Made by a program: the position numbers and the translations under genes. From Planktothricoides sp. SR001 (GTDB lineage: Bacteria; Cyanobacteriota; Cyanobacteriia; Cyanobacteriales; Laspinemataceae): a stretch of 63,392 nucleotides of DNA. The stretch is taken from contig NZ_LIUQ01000002.1 of the NCBI RefSeq assembly GCF_001276715.1, forward strand, positions 18,554 to 81,945. Reading direction: 5' to 3'. The first letter of the stretch is position 1. Each line of letters starts with the position of its first letter. The notes below the pieces were generated by a model. It was given only the letters and a program-made list of their open reading frames with translations, did no database searches and was not told where the DNA came from. Below, piece by piece: positions 44,392 to 53,913 of this stretch.

Positions 44392-45240
44392 ATGCAAATC
44401 AAACAATTTAAATACCCAGTGGAACAAAGTGAACCGCCACGTCCGGCGAGAGAAACTTTGCCCACCATGTATGATTTACCTAGTGAAAATCCGGAGGAAC
44501 CTGGTTTGCCTGACGAATTCCATTACCTCCAACCTAATTTTCTTAGTTTAACTTTCCGTCCGAGTAACTACTCACCAGAGGAAGTATTTAATATTGGAAA
44601 TATGAATTTGTACTACGATCCACGACACCCTTACTGGTATAAAAGACCAGATTGGTTTGCGGTAGTCGGAGTGTCCAGACTTTATGAAAATCAGGATTTA
44701 CGCTTAAGTTATGTGATGTGGCAAGAAGCAGTCCGTCCGACAGTGGTGGTGGAGTTATTGTCACCAGGAACGGAAAAAGAAGACTTGGGTTCAACAGTCC
44801 GCTTAAGTAGCGACCCACCGACGAAATGGGAAGTTTATGAGCGGATTTTAGGGGTGCCCTATTATATAGTGTTCGATCGCTACACCGATGAGTTAAAAGC
44901 GTTTGTTCTGATGGCTGGATCTTATCAGCAGATTTCGCTACAAGAACCGAAAATTTGGATGCCCCAATTAGAATTAGGTTTGGGTTTGTGGTGGGGAGAC
45001 TATGAGGGAATTACTTGCCGCTGGTTGCGCTGGTACGATGCCCAAGGTAATTGGATTTTGACTCCCAGTGAACGTGCTGCCGTTGTTCAGCAAGAACTAG
45101 AAACCGAACGAGAACGTGCTGCGGTTGTTCAGCAAGAACTAGCAATCGAACGGCAACGTGCGGAAGCGGAACGATCGCGTAGTGAGCGTTTAGCAGAATT
45201 ATTGCGTACCCAAGGAATTGACCCGGATTCTATTACTTGA
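44392..45240 (+). CDS. Uma2-family (DUF820) protein with C-terminal coiled coil
   Basis: A 282-residue PD-(D/E)XK-like protein. The core includes LPTMYDLPSENPEEPGLPDEFH, VVVELLSPGTEKEDLG and PTKWEVYERILGVPYYIVFDRYTDELKAF. The tail (about 225-275) is an Arg/Glu/Ala-rich coiled coil with two near-copies of RAAVVQQELExER. The ATG at 44392 has GAGG 6 nt upstream and suits the family. In-frame ATGs at 44338 and 44356 lie in or next to the MITE-like element and would add 18 or 12 unusual residues. These abundant cyanobacterial proteins have no settled function. Confidence 0.82.
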   Translation: MQIKQFKYPVEQSEPPRPARETLPTMYDLPSENPEEPGLPDEFHYLQPNFLSLTFRPSNYSPEEVFNIGNMNLYYDPRHPYWYKRPDWFAVVGVSRLYENQDLRLSYVMWQEAVRPTVVVELLSPGTEKEDLGSTVRLSSDPPTKWEVYERILGVPYYIVFDRYTDELKAFVLMAGSYQQISLQEPKIWMPQLELGLGLWWGDYEGITCRWLRWYDAQGNWILTPSERAAVVQQELETERERAAVVQQELAIERQRAEAERSRSERLAELLRTQGIDPDSIT

Positions 45241-45656
45241 AACAACTATTTCATTAGGGGCGATCGCTATAATAATTCCTATTCGATCGGAAATCAAACA
45301 TAGGGACGGATTTAAACCCGTTCCTATCAGAAGAAAACCCGTTTTCAGGGTGTTTAGCTGTTACGAATTATCAATTATCAACAAAACAAGGATTTTGCGT
45401 ATCTTGTTGATGTCTAACTTTAACTCGGTCTAGGTCAGTTCGTAGGGGCGCAATGTTTGCGCCATAAAATGAGCGCAGATGAGGGAATCAGTTTTTTTGA
45501 GCAGCGATCGGGAGATTCTATGTTTAGAAATAAGTTTCAAATTTTTGATTAATTTAGGGAAACTATGGGATAATATACCTGCGACACCTGCGACTACAGG
45601 GCAATGGCAGCTTACTGAGAAACGTGGCTGTAACATCTTCATATCTCAGGAGACAC
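45241..45656. other. Spacer upstream of the dynamin genes
   Basis: About 400 bp with AATTATCAATTATCA filler (near 45365) and a GGCGCAA/TTGCGCC hairpin near 45448-45464, but no gene. A TCAGGAGA ribosome-binding site stands at its right end. Confidence 0.5.
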
Positions 45657-48094
45657 ATGAATAAAAATCTCCCCGAAATCTTTGCAGCGGTTGAAAACCG
45701 AGTCAACCATTTAGGTCAGTCTTGGCAGAAATTTTCTCAAGAAATTTCTCAGTATTTACCAGAGACTTATCAGCCAGAAATTCAAGAAATTTCGACCCAG
45801 TTAGCAAAAGCAACAGAAAAGTTGTTAAATGAACTGCATCATCCTACCCTAGCGATCGCCACCACGGGCACCACTAGCAGTGGTAAAAGCACTCTGGTCA
45901 ATTTACTTTGTGGGGCGGAAATTGCCCCAGTTGCGGTAAGTGAAATGAGTGCCGGAGTTGTCACAATAGAATATAGTCTAGAAAAATCCTTAGTCATTCA
46001 GCAAACACCGGGCGCTACTTGGGAATGTGGGGAATGGCAAGGGATTAGTGAAACAGAAATTTGTCAACGCTTAAATCGAGTAATGACAAGTTATCTCGAT
46101 CGCAAACAAAGCGACCCTCAGATTGCTTGTCCAATTTCGCTAATTCGTTATCCTTTCCGGCTTCAGTCTCAGTTACAATTACCCCCAGGCACAAAGGTAA
46201 AAATCATGGATTTACCGGGTTTAGCTTATGTGGGGGATGAAGGAAATGCTAATTTAATTCGCCAATGTCGTGAAGCGTTATGTCTCGTGACATATAATAG
46301 CGCCGAAACCGATCCGAAAAAAATCAATAGTTTATTACAAGAAGTTGTAGAACAAGTCAAAGAATTAGGCGGTTCGCCAGCGCGGATGCTATTTGTGTTA
46401 AATCGAATTGATGTGTTTCGGGCTGATAATCATTGGCCTGAATCACAACGAGGATTTATTGAAAAAACTACCGCTAAGATTAAAACTGAATTAAAAGACC
46501 GATTACGCGAATATACTCAGGAGATTGAGCATTTACAGGTGTCAAAACTGAGTTCATGGCCAGCGTTATTGGCGCTTCAGATTCAATCTGATAATCTCAA
46601 TGATAGTAATCAAGCTTGTAAAAAAGCGGATAATCATTTTAATGCCTTAATTGAAGAAGTCTTAGAAGATTTACCCCGCAAGCAAGAAAAATGGTCTGAA
46701 CACGATCGCCAACGAGTGGCTGATGCTTTATGGGAAAAATCCTATGCCGCAGAATTTGAGCAACATTTGAGGGAACATATTACCCAGCATTTTCCCCAAT
46801 TAGTGATCCCGCAACTGCTCGATCAGTTTAAAACGACGGCAGGGAACACAATTCAAGAGTGGGCAATACAAACCAGTAGCGCGATTTTGAATAGTTCAGA
46901 AGCCCGTTACCAGCAAGAAATTGAGAACCTTAAACATATCAAAATCTATGTTAAAGAATTTATTGAAAATAGTGGAAAACAATTAAGAAATTCTTTTAAC
47001 AATCTTGAAGAAAAAATTAAGCATTGTTTAAATAAAAAAAAGAACCAAAACTCAGAAATAGTCCCTGAAAATACTATTTCGTAAGCAATACAAAATACTA
47101 TTCTTGAAATTCAATTCAAGGAATTACTCCTTTTACTACTTTAGAAGAACAGCTATATCCTCTTTATTTATGGCATGACGAATTAGGGAAAGAAATTGAT
47201 AAAGTCTTAACAGAGATTGCCAATTCTGTAGAAGAAGGCAAAATAAATCTATCGGATCCAATTTTTAACAAAGCAGATTCTCATGCTCGCAGATTACTGG
47301 AAGATCACTTAAATCGCTTAGTCAACTTAGGTTATACAGGAGAAATTGCTAAAAATGGTAAAACAGTGAAAGCCAAAACAAATTCTGAAAAAGAACGACT
47401 TCAGCAATTAAATAATGAATTTAATAATTTACCAGAACATTTAAATCGAGTGATGAAGAATATTATAAATTCTATTTGTAATCAGGCAGTAAATAAAATT
47501 TATGATGCTGTTAATCAACTGTTTAATTGCTATTTAGATTATTTACAAAAAGAATTAGAAACAACCGCCCAGAACTTATCTATCCAATTTCCTCATTATC
47601 AACTCAGTCAAGTAGAGCGTGATTTAAAATTTAATTTTGATTTGAAAGCTAATTTTGCGATCTTAGAAAAATTGGAAGAAGAACGGATCCCAATGATGAA
47701 ACTATGTAGAACTTGGTGGAGTTTATGGCTAATAGAAGTTCCTGTTAGCAAAATTCAATATAAAAAATTTTATATTGATAATGCAAATCTTCCGAGTACA
47801 CTGGATCTACTAGGTGGCTGGATACTGCAAGCTAAACAAGTAGAAATTGAGATTGTTAATCAACTTGCAGAATGGTTATTAAGACAAATTGATGATTTAA
47901 TAAAAAATGTAGATAACGTACAAAGAGAAATTGTCGATCACTATGAAGATAGACTAAAAAAAGCATATCAAGAAATTCAATTAGATTATCAAGTACAAAG
48001 AGAACTTTATGATAAAATTAGAAGTATCTCTGACCAAATGACTGAAAAACTATTAGATATTAGCTGGGCAAAAATTAACGAATTAGAGGAGTGA
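45657..48094 (+). pseudogene. Dynamin-like GTPase, broken by a stop codon and a 5-bp duplication
   Basis: The first part (45657-47084, 475 residues) has the dynamin GTPase domain: G1 GTTSSGKS (71-78), G3 in IMDLPGLAYVGDEGN and G4 in LFVLNRIDVF. Then comes TAA (47082-47084). The same frame continues as AIQNTILEIQ until a tandem duplication ATTCA-ATTCA (47109-47118). Removing one copy restores a continuous frame through GITPFTTLEEQLYPLYLWHDEL and on to a stop at 48094. The total would be about 810 residues, close to the intact dynamin-like neighbour. The 3' open frame has no start of its own before a GTG at 47366. The N-terminal fragment keeps the whole GTPase domain and might still be made. 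GGAG lies 5 nt before the ATG. Confidence 0.85.
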
Positions 48095-48171
48095 ATCACA
48101 AAAAAATCCAAAAAAATCGATCCAATTATGGAAAAATTTAATCGCATTTAGGGAGTTAAAAAATAGCAACA

Positions 48172-50475
48172 ATGGACTGGAAAACAGCATCATCACATTA
48201 TGCAGCGCGTCTTAGCGAGACTCTCACCGTTCATCGCCATGCGCTTGATTTAGCCAAATTACCTCAAGCACAGGTTCCTGATAACTTAAAGCAAATTCTG
48301 ATCGAAGAAGCTGACCCTACGCGGCGTCAATTAGAAAGACTCCAAAAAGGGGAATTTCGCATCGCCGTGGTGGGCTTGGAAAAAGCGGGCAAAAGTACCT
48401 TTATTAATGCGTGGCTAGAATGCGACTTGCTACCAGCAAAAGGCGGCAGATGTACCTTTACCACCACTCAAATTTATTCCGTTGCCAACGAGTCTGACCA
48501 ACGGCTAGAAGTTCAAGTGAGAACTGAAAAAGAATTTCAAAGTTTTTTACAAGAACTCGAAGCAGTGGGTGCTCAAGAGGATTTGAAAACCATAGAAGCT
48601 AATCAAGAGACTTTAGAGCAAGTCAAACGAGCAGGCACCCAGACAATTCCCTTTACTCGTTTAGAAGATATTCGCGAACCCTTAAAAAAATATGTAGCTG
48701 ATGAAAAATATGCTTATGCGGTCTTAGAAGCGCGACTTTATACCAATAAATTAGCCCAAGCCGATGGCATTGTGTTTTATGATGTTCCCGGTTCTGACTC
48801 TGGTTTGGCTAAACATAGTGATGAAGCCAAAGCAATTCTTTCTGATTGTGATGCGGTAATTGTCATTCAGCGGTTTCGGAGTATTCGTGAGGCAGAACTA
48901 GAGATTATCGAGTTTACAGAAATTGGCGATAAAAATGTCAAGATTGCTGATAAGCTGTTTGTCTTTTTGAGTCATATTGATGCCCTGGGAACTGCTGCCG
49001 CTTTACAACAACATATCGCCGAAGCTTCGCAAGATTGGCAGAAACGGGCGAAGTTACCAAAAAAACGGATTGTTGCTGGTTCTGCTGGGGCTTATTTGAT
49101 TTTAAATAATCTCGCAGGAGAACAAACAAAATTAGAAATTGGCAACCCTGAGACGATTCGCCGCAAGTTACAAGATTTAACCAATATTAATGAGGAAAGT
49201 GGGTTAAATACCGAAGCCACGGGTATTCCTGAAATTAAACAGCGGATTGAGGATTATATTAACAATGAACGGGTTCATGTATTAAAAAAACGCTGCGAAT
49301 CTTCCATTCATAAAATTCTTGACACCTCTGAGGAAATTTATCGCCTAGTGCGTCAAAGATATCCAGAAAATCCTGAAGAAGCCAAGCAACTAGCCGAAGA
49401 ACATCGGCGAATTGCTTTTACAGAATGGTGGCACCACAAATGGGAAGAGATTAAAGCAGACCTTCAGAATTTTTATAATTCTTCTGTGGTGGGCGGTCAG
49501 CAAAAAAATAGCCTTGATTCTTTGAAGAGTCTGGAAAACTTTAAGCAACGATATTTGCAAGTTGTCCAGGAGGAAATGCAAGCACTACGCCAGCAAACTT
49601 TAAAGAAAAAAGATATAATTTTTGCGGCCAACTCGAATCCCGTGTTTGACCGAGATAAGGCCAATATATTATGGCGGGAAGATTTATATAATGACTTGAC
49701 TAAAGTTTTAAATACGATCGCCAATAACCTAGCATTGGAATTACAACAAGAGGCGGTTAAGTTAATTGCTTATATGACTAAGTTGTTGTGGGGCAGCAAG
49801 GAAGTAGAAGCCAGACTGAGCAAAAATTCACAAGCATATCTAGAAAAATTAGAGAATAGTTTGAGTGTGCTATTTTTACGGTTTGCCCGTCCGGTGGCTG
49901 AAGCGTTAATTCGCGGGCCAGTTAATAGTGATACTCGGAATGAAATCGTGAAAAGTTTGGGGGTTGATATTGAAATTGTTGATAACTACTATACCGGGAA
50001 GGAACCGGCTTTTGAGGTTCTAAAACGATATGTTAAATATGGGGTTGAGTTATTGATTAGTTCTCAGCTAAGAAAAGATATTTTAGGGGTGGCAGAAGTC
50101 GCCCAACAAGTTGCCGGAATTGCCTTAGAAATTAAAGAGGATATTGCTGAAAGTCAAATCCCTCCCCCAGAGAAAGTTGTGCGGGAAGTGACCACGGATC
50201 TGGCGGCGTTTCAGGAATCTTTAATGTTTGCTATTTTTGCTGCTGCGAATTTTGAGTCTTATTGTATTCAAGAGTTGCGCGGTTTAGTGGATAATTTCCG
50301 GGAAAAAGAAGGGGTTTGGAGTGGGGTGGCGATGAATGAATGGTATAGAAAAAATCCCGCGTTGTTGTCCCAGTTACCAGAAAGTTTACAACCCCAAGAG
50401 TTTAATGTAGAGGTCAGTCATTACCTGCGGCAGTTGGGGGTGGCTTTGAAGCGCGATCGCACATTTGATGATTAG
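48172..50475 (+). CDS. Dynamin-like GTPase (intact)
   Basis: A 767-residue bacterial dynamin-family protein. G1 is GLEKAGKS (68-75), switch I carries the TTTQ run in CTFTTTQIYSV, G3 is DVPGSDSG, and G4 is in FVFLSHIDALG. The rest is helical with predicted coiled coils, and a hydrophobic helix-rich part near 530-620 may contact membrane. Bacterial dynamins often occur as tandem pairs that act together on membranes, and some give phage defence or stress tolerance; here the other member of the pair is broken. Low similarity between the two suggests distinct subunits rather than a recent duplication. Confidence 0.88.
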   Translation: MDWKTASSHYAARLSETLTVHRHALDLAKLPQAQVPDNLKQILIEEADPTRRQLERLQKGEFRIAVVGLEKAGKSTFINAWLECDLLPAKGGRCTFTTTQIYSVANESDQRLEVQVRTEKEFQSFLQELEAVGAQEDLKTIEANQETLEQVKRAGTQTIPFTRLEDIREPLKKYVADEKYAYAVLEARLYTNKLAQADGIVFYDVPGSDSGLAKHSDEAKAILSDCDAVIVIQRFRSIREAELEIIEFTEIGDKNVKIADKLFVFLSHIDALGTAAALQQHIAEASQDWQKRAKLPKKRIVAGSAGAYLILNNLAGEQTKLEIGNPETIRRKLQDLTNINEESGLNTEATGIPEIKQRIEDYINNERVHVLKKRCESSIHKILDTSEEIYRLVRQRYPENPEEAKQLAEEHRRIAFTEWWHHKWEEIKADLQNFYNSSVVGGQQKNSLDSLKSLENFKQRYLQVVQEEMQALRQQTLKKKDIIFAANSNPVFDRDKANILWREDLYNDLTKVLNTIANNLALELQQEAVKLIAYMTKLLWGSKEVEARLSKNSQAYLEKLENSLSVLFLRFARPVAEALIRGPVNSDTRNEIVKSLGVDIEIVDNYYTGKEPAFEVLKRYVKYGVELLISSQLRKDILGVAEVAQQVAGIALEIKEDIAESQIPPPEKVVREVTTDLAAFQESLMFAIFAAANFESYCIQELRGLVDNFREKEGVWSGVAMNEWYRKNPALLSQLPESLQPQEFNVEVSHYLRQLGVALKRDRTFDD

Positions 50476-50504
50476 GTTAAAAAATATAAGTCCAAAAAAT
50501 ATCA

Positions 50505-50541
50505 GGAAACGGCAATGCCAGGACACGGCATTGCCGTTTCC
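50505..50541. terminator. Hairpin between converging dynamin and Uma2 genes
   Basis: GGAAACGGCAATGCC (50505-50519) pairs perfectly with 50527-50541 around AGGACAC. Likely bidirectional terminator. Confidence 0.75.
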
Positions 50542-50578
50542 CTACGGGATGTTTTTTAACCATATATAATCGCAAAAT

Positions 50579-51154
50579 TTAATCATCATTTTCGATCTCA
50601 TCAAAAACTGGCGGCCAAAGTTCCACAATGGGCAACTCCCAACCGGGGAATAATTCGGGGATGGTTAATGTGTCTTCATTACCCAATGTAACAGCTTCTC
50701 CCGTCGGACGATAAATAGTTAATGTTTCCTCATCCGGGTCAATCAACATCCCCACCTTTGCCCCTAATTCTATAAAGGAAAGCAATTTTTGTTCTAAGGG
50801 TTTTATCCTGTCGCTTTGGGACTTAATTTCTACCACCAAATCAGGAACTAATTCGCCAAAATACCGCACGCTACGGCGCAACCGTTCCGCTTTGACAAAA
50901 GAAACATCCGGGGCTTTTAAATTAGCATCTGGCAGAATAAAACCTCCCGCAGAGTCAAACACGCGGCCCAACCGACGCGGATAAATCCAGTTACCTAGCA
51001 ATCTAATTAATTGAACGCCCACTTCACTCGATATAATATCTGACGGCCCCATAACAGAAATTTGTCCTTTTTCCAGTTCTAATTGATAATCTAATCCGGC
51101 TTCCCGTAAGGTTGCTTGAACTTGTTCTAAGTCTTTGACGGTCATCGTGGCCAT
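50579..51154 (-). CDS. Uma2-family (DUF820) protein
   Basis: A 191-residue PD-(D/E)XK-like protein with a full domain: GQISVMGPSDIISSEVGVQLIRLLGNW, the acidic strand LKAPDVSFVKAERL, LVPDLVVEIKSQSDRIKPLEQKLLSFIELGAKVGMLIDPDEETLTIY, and the C-terminal LTIPELFPGWELPIVELWPP. Unlike the copy at 19210, it is intact. GGAG about 9 nt before the ATG at 51154 supports that start; a TTG 5 codons earlier is less likely. Confidence 0.88.
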   Translation of the reverse strand: MATMTVKDLEQVQATLREAGLDYQLELEKGQISVMGPSDIISSEVGVQLIRLLGNWIYPRRLGRVFDSAGGFILPDANLKAPDVSFVKAERLRRSVRYFGELVPDLVVEIKSQSDRIKPLEQKLLSFIELGAKVGMLIDPDEETLTIYRPTGEAVTLGNEDTLTIPELFPGWELPIVELWPPVFDEIENDD

Positions 51155-51915
51155 GACAACAGACTCCAATAATAAAGACTATGCTCATTTTAGCGAGGGA
51201 TTGACTCGCTTGTTGGGGGCGATCGCCCTGGAAAGCTTCAAGAAATGAGCGCGATCGCTCACTCATCGCTCATTCATCGCTAATTATAAGTATAAACGCC
51301 GAGTATCAATACCGAGTATTAACACCGATGAGCGATCGCGGCCAATCCCACCCAGGGGATTTTGTAAAAAAATTTATCGTGAAACTTTAAGTGAGAATTA
51401 CTAAAACCCAACTTTTGTAAGAAAATAGACCAAAGGATTGCAATTTAAAACGCTGATTATTGATTGATGATTGATTTTATCGAAGCGATCAACGATAGCG
51501 CCTACCAGATTGTAGAGAAAAATTTTTATACTAAAGTGTGAATTTATATCACTATAGTATCAAATTAGGAGCAAAATCACAAAAATCAAGGGGAATGGCT
51601 TTTCTGATTTAGGATCCGATTTTGATTCTCTCTGGTGTTGGTCGGCCTTGGATCAAACTCCCCAAAAATTAGCCCTGTATTGAGCGATCGGAGTTGACAA
51701 ATTGACACAAACAAGCTATCTTTACGAAAAAAAGATGAATGTTCGTCGTTGGCCGGTCTTTAAAGGAAAGCTTTTTTGCTGAACGAATAGAAACCGTCAG
51801 AAATTCACTAGAAATTGGCGTCGGTTTGCTAACTAAATAGTAAATCTATTTAAAATTTCTGAGTAATTTCCCACGACCAATCATCGGAATGGCTTGTTAA
51901 GGTTGAGGGTTTTTT
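51155..51915. other. Long spacer upstream of the Rbp gene
   Basis: 760 bp. The left part is rich in GCGATCGC sites. Nearer the Rbp gene lies AT-rich DNA with a small AAATAG/CTATTT hairpin (51835-51851). Rbp genes in cyanobacteria often have long, cold-responsive 5' leaders; this one could, but no conserved motif is visible. Confidence 0.5.
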
Positions 51916-52209
51916 GTGACAATTTACGTTGGCAACCTGTCCTACCAGGCAACTGAAGAGGACTTGAAAACTGTTTTTGCCGAATACGGCTCAGTTAAGC
52001 GAGTGGTGCTTCCCACCGATCGCGACACAGGCAAGATGCGGGGCTTTGCTTTTGTAGAAATGACAGATGAAGCTCAAGAAGATGTAGCGATCGAAGAATT
52101 AAACGAAGCTGAGTGGATGGGGCGTGTCTTGCGAGTCAATAAAGCTCGTCCAAAAGAGAATAACCGATCGGGTGGTGGCGGTCGTCGCGGTGGGGGTGGC
52201 AGATCGTAA
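51916..52209 (+). CDS. Rbp-type RNA-binding protein (RRM, Gly-rich tail)
   Basis: A 97-residue cyanobacterial Rbp. One RRM has RNP2 IYVGNL (3-8) and RNP1 MRGFAFVEM (about 41-49); the short tail is Gly/Arg-rich (GGGGRRGGGGRS). Such proteins bind RNA and are often cold-induced. The start is GTG, placed so that the protein opens directly with RNP2, as in relatives. A strong terminator lies 160 bp downstream. Confidence 0.92.
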   Translation: MTIYVGNLSYQATEEDLKTVFAEYGSVKRVVLPTDRDTGKMRGFAFVEMTDEAQEDVAIEELNEAEWMGRVLRVNKARPKENNRSGGGGRRGGGGRS

Positions 52210-52364
52210 CTCGTCGATCTGCTTTCGCCTATAAACGCCCATAAATATTTGCTTTGGCTGCCAAAGGTGATTTAATTGTGAGTCGCCGGTTAAAGTGAAT
52301 AAGCGAGTCATCGCCAAAAGCGATCGCCTCTGGTTGGAGCATAAAACATTTGATTAAATCGTTG

Positions 52365-52430
52365 AACCCCTCACCCCGATCCGATCTCTGATTACACAGA
52401 GAAACTGTACGGGCAGTGAGGGGTTTTTTT
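52365..52430 (+). terminator. Branched intrinsic terminator after the Rbp gene
   Basis: AACCCCTCAC (52365-52374) pairs with GTGAGGGGTT (52416-52425), with an inner stem TCTCTG/CAGAGA (52385-52390, 52397-52402), followed by a T run to 52430. Confidence 0.88.
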
Positions 52431-52483
52431 ATTAAAAAGTATCAGGAACTACCATTTCCATCATCAATTCTAAAACTTAATTT

Positions 52484-53782
52484 ATGTCTGCGACGATTGC
52501 ATTAATTGCCCATGACCGGAAAAAAGACGAATTAGTCGCTTTTGTGAAAAAATATTCAGCCGTCTTTGCTCGGTATAAATTGATCGCCACAGGAACCACC
52601 GGACAACGCATTCAACAAGGAACAGGGTTAGAAGTTGAGCGATTATTATCCGGGTCAATGGGAGGGGATATTCAAATCGCCGATCGCCTAGTCACAGGAC
52701 AACTAGCCGCCGCGATCTTTTTAATCGATCCCCTCTACGCACAACCCCACGAACCAGATATTCAACCATTACAGCGGCTGGCAGCGGTTCATAATGTGCC
52801 ATTGGCGATTAATTTAGCCACCGCAGAGGCGATCGCTTCCGCCTTAGCCAAATCTTATGTCGCCCACTTAATTTATAACCCGATTGCCGGTCAAGGCAAT
52901 GCGGAAGAAGACTTAAATTTAATCCAAAAAATATTAGAACCGCAACTCCATTTAGAAGTTCACTTAACCACCCCAGAAATTAGCGCCGAAGAATTAGCTA
53001 ACCGGGCGATCGTGGCTCAACCGGATATCATCATTGCCTCTGGAGGAGATGGCACAATTTCTGCGGTAGCAGGCCAATTAATTAACACCAACATCCCGTT
53101 AGGAATTATTCCCAGGGGAACCGCCAATGCCTTTGCCGCAGCCCTAGGAATTCCCACCACAATTACCCCGATTAGAAGTGCTTGTGAAGTTATTTTAGCC
53201 GGCAAAACTGTGGTCGTTGATGCCGCTTACTGCAACGATTTACCCATGATATTACTGGCCGGTATTGGCTTTGAAGCAGAAACCGTTGAACGGGCTTCGC
53301 GGGAAGCCAAAAACCGCTGGGGGCCATTGGCTTATATTATCGCTGGTTTTCAACAGTTAAATCAGCAACAACTCTTTGAAACAGAAATAGAAATCAAAGA
53401 GGTAGTTAGAACCCTTAAAGCAGCGGCAGTCACCATTGCCAATGCAGCGCCCCCCAGTTCAATTATGGCACAAGGCATGGGCGAAGTAATAGCAACTGAT
53501 GGCTTATTAAATGTCACCATTGCCGCCCCAGAAAATGAACTAAAAATTGTCAACACAATGGTGGATCTGTTGGGCGCTGCCTTACTGGGAACTCCCACAA
53601 ATCGCCTAGATATTATTAACTTGCGAACTCAAAAAATTAAAGTGCGGACAAACCCCTCGCAAAAAGTTGTGCTAGATGGGGAAATTATTGGCACCACTCC
53701 CATAGAAATCCAATGTATTCCTAATGCATTAACTGTATTGGCCACCCCCAAGAAAGGGGGAGAAATCGTTCCGGTAGAGTAA
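52484..53782 (+). CDS. Methylglyoxal synthase fused to a YegS/DAGK-type lipid kinase
   Basis: A 432-residue fusion. Residues 1-125 are a complete methylglyoxal synthase domain: AHDRKKDEL, ATGTTGQRI, SGSMGGDIQIAD and DPLYAQPHEPD motifs bind dihydroxyacetone phosphate. Residues 128-430 are a diacylglycerol/sphingosine-kinase catalytic domain: YNPIAGQGN, the nucleotide loop ASGGDGTISAVAGQL, PRGTANAFAAALGIP and AGIGFEAETVERA. The fusion is known from cyanobacterial annotations. It would pair a triose-phosphate bypass enzyme with a lipid kinase, or the MGS part may only sense DHAP. It stands alone after a terminator. Confidence 0.9.
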   Translation: MSATIALIAHDRKKDELVAFVKKYSAVFARYKLIATGTTGQRIQQGTGLEVERLLSGSMGGDIQIADRLVTGQLAAAIFLIDPLYAQPHEPDIQPLQRLAAVHNVPLAINLATAEAIASALAKSYVAHLIYNPIAGQGNAEEDLNLIQKILEPQLHLEVHLTTPEISAEELANRAIVAQPDIIIASGGDGTISAVAGQLINTNIPLGIIPRGTANAFAAALGIPTTITPIRSACEVILAGKTVVVDAAYCNDLPMILLAGIGFEAETVERASREAKNRWGPLAYIIAGFQQLNQQQLFETEIEIKEVVRTLKAAAVTIANAAPPSSIMAQGMGEVIATDGLLNVTIAAPENELKIVNTMVDLLGAALLGTPTNRLDIINLRTQKIKVRTNPSQKVVLDGEIIGTTPIEIQCIPNALTVLATPKKGGEIVPVE

Positions 53783-53913
53783 AAACCATATAATAACAAT
53801 TTATGCCCCACTTATGCCCCACCATTTCTCATACTAAATTATCACATATGGTGGGGCATAAATTATCGCTGATAATCGCTGATTTTACCTCAAATTAACA
53901 CAAATTACCCCGA

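Noticed and set aside
45218-45433. 71-residue open frame after the Uma2 gene
   Set aside because: Starts inside the Uma2 gene end and continues through filler repeats; not protein-like.
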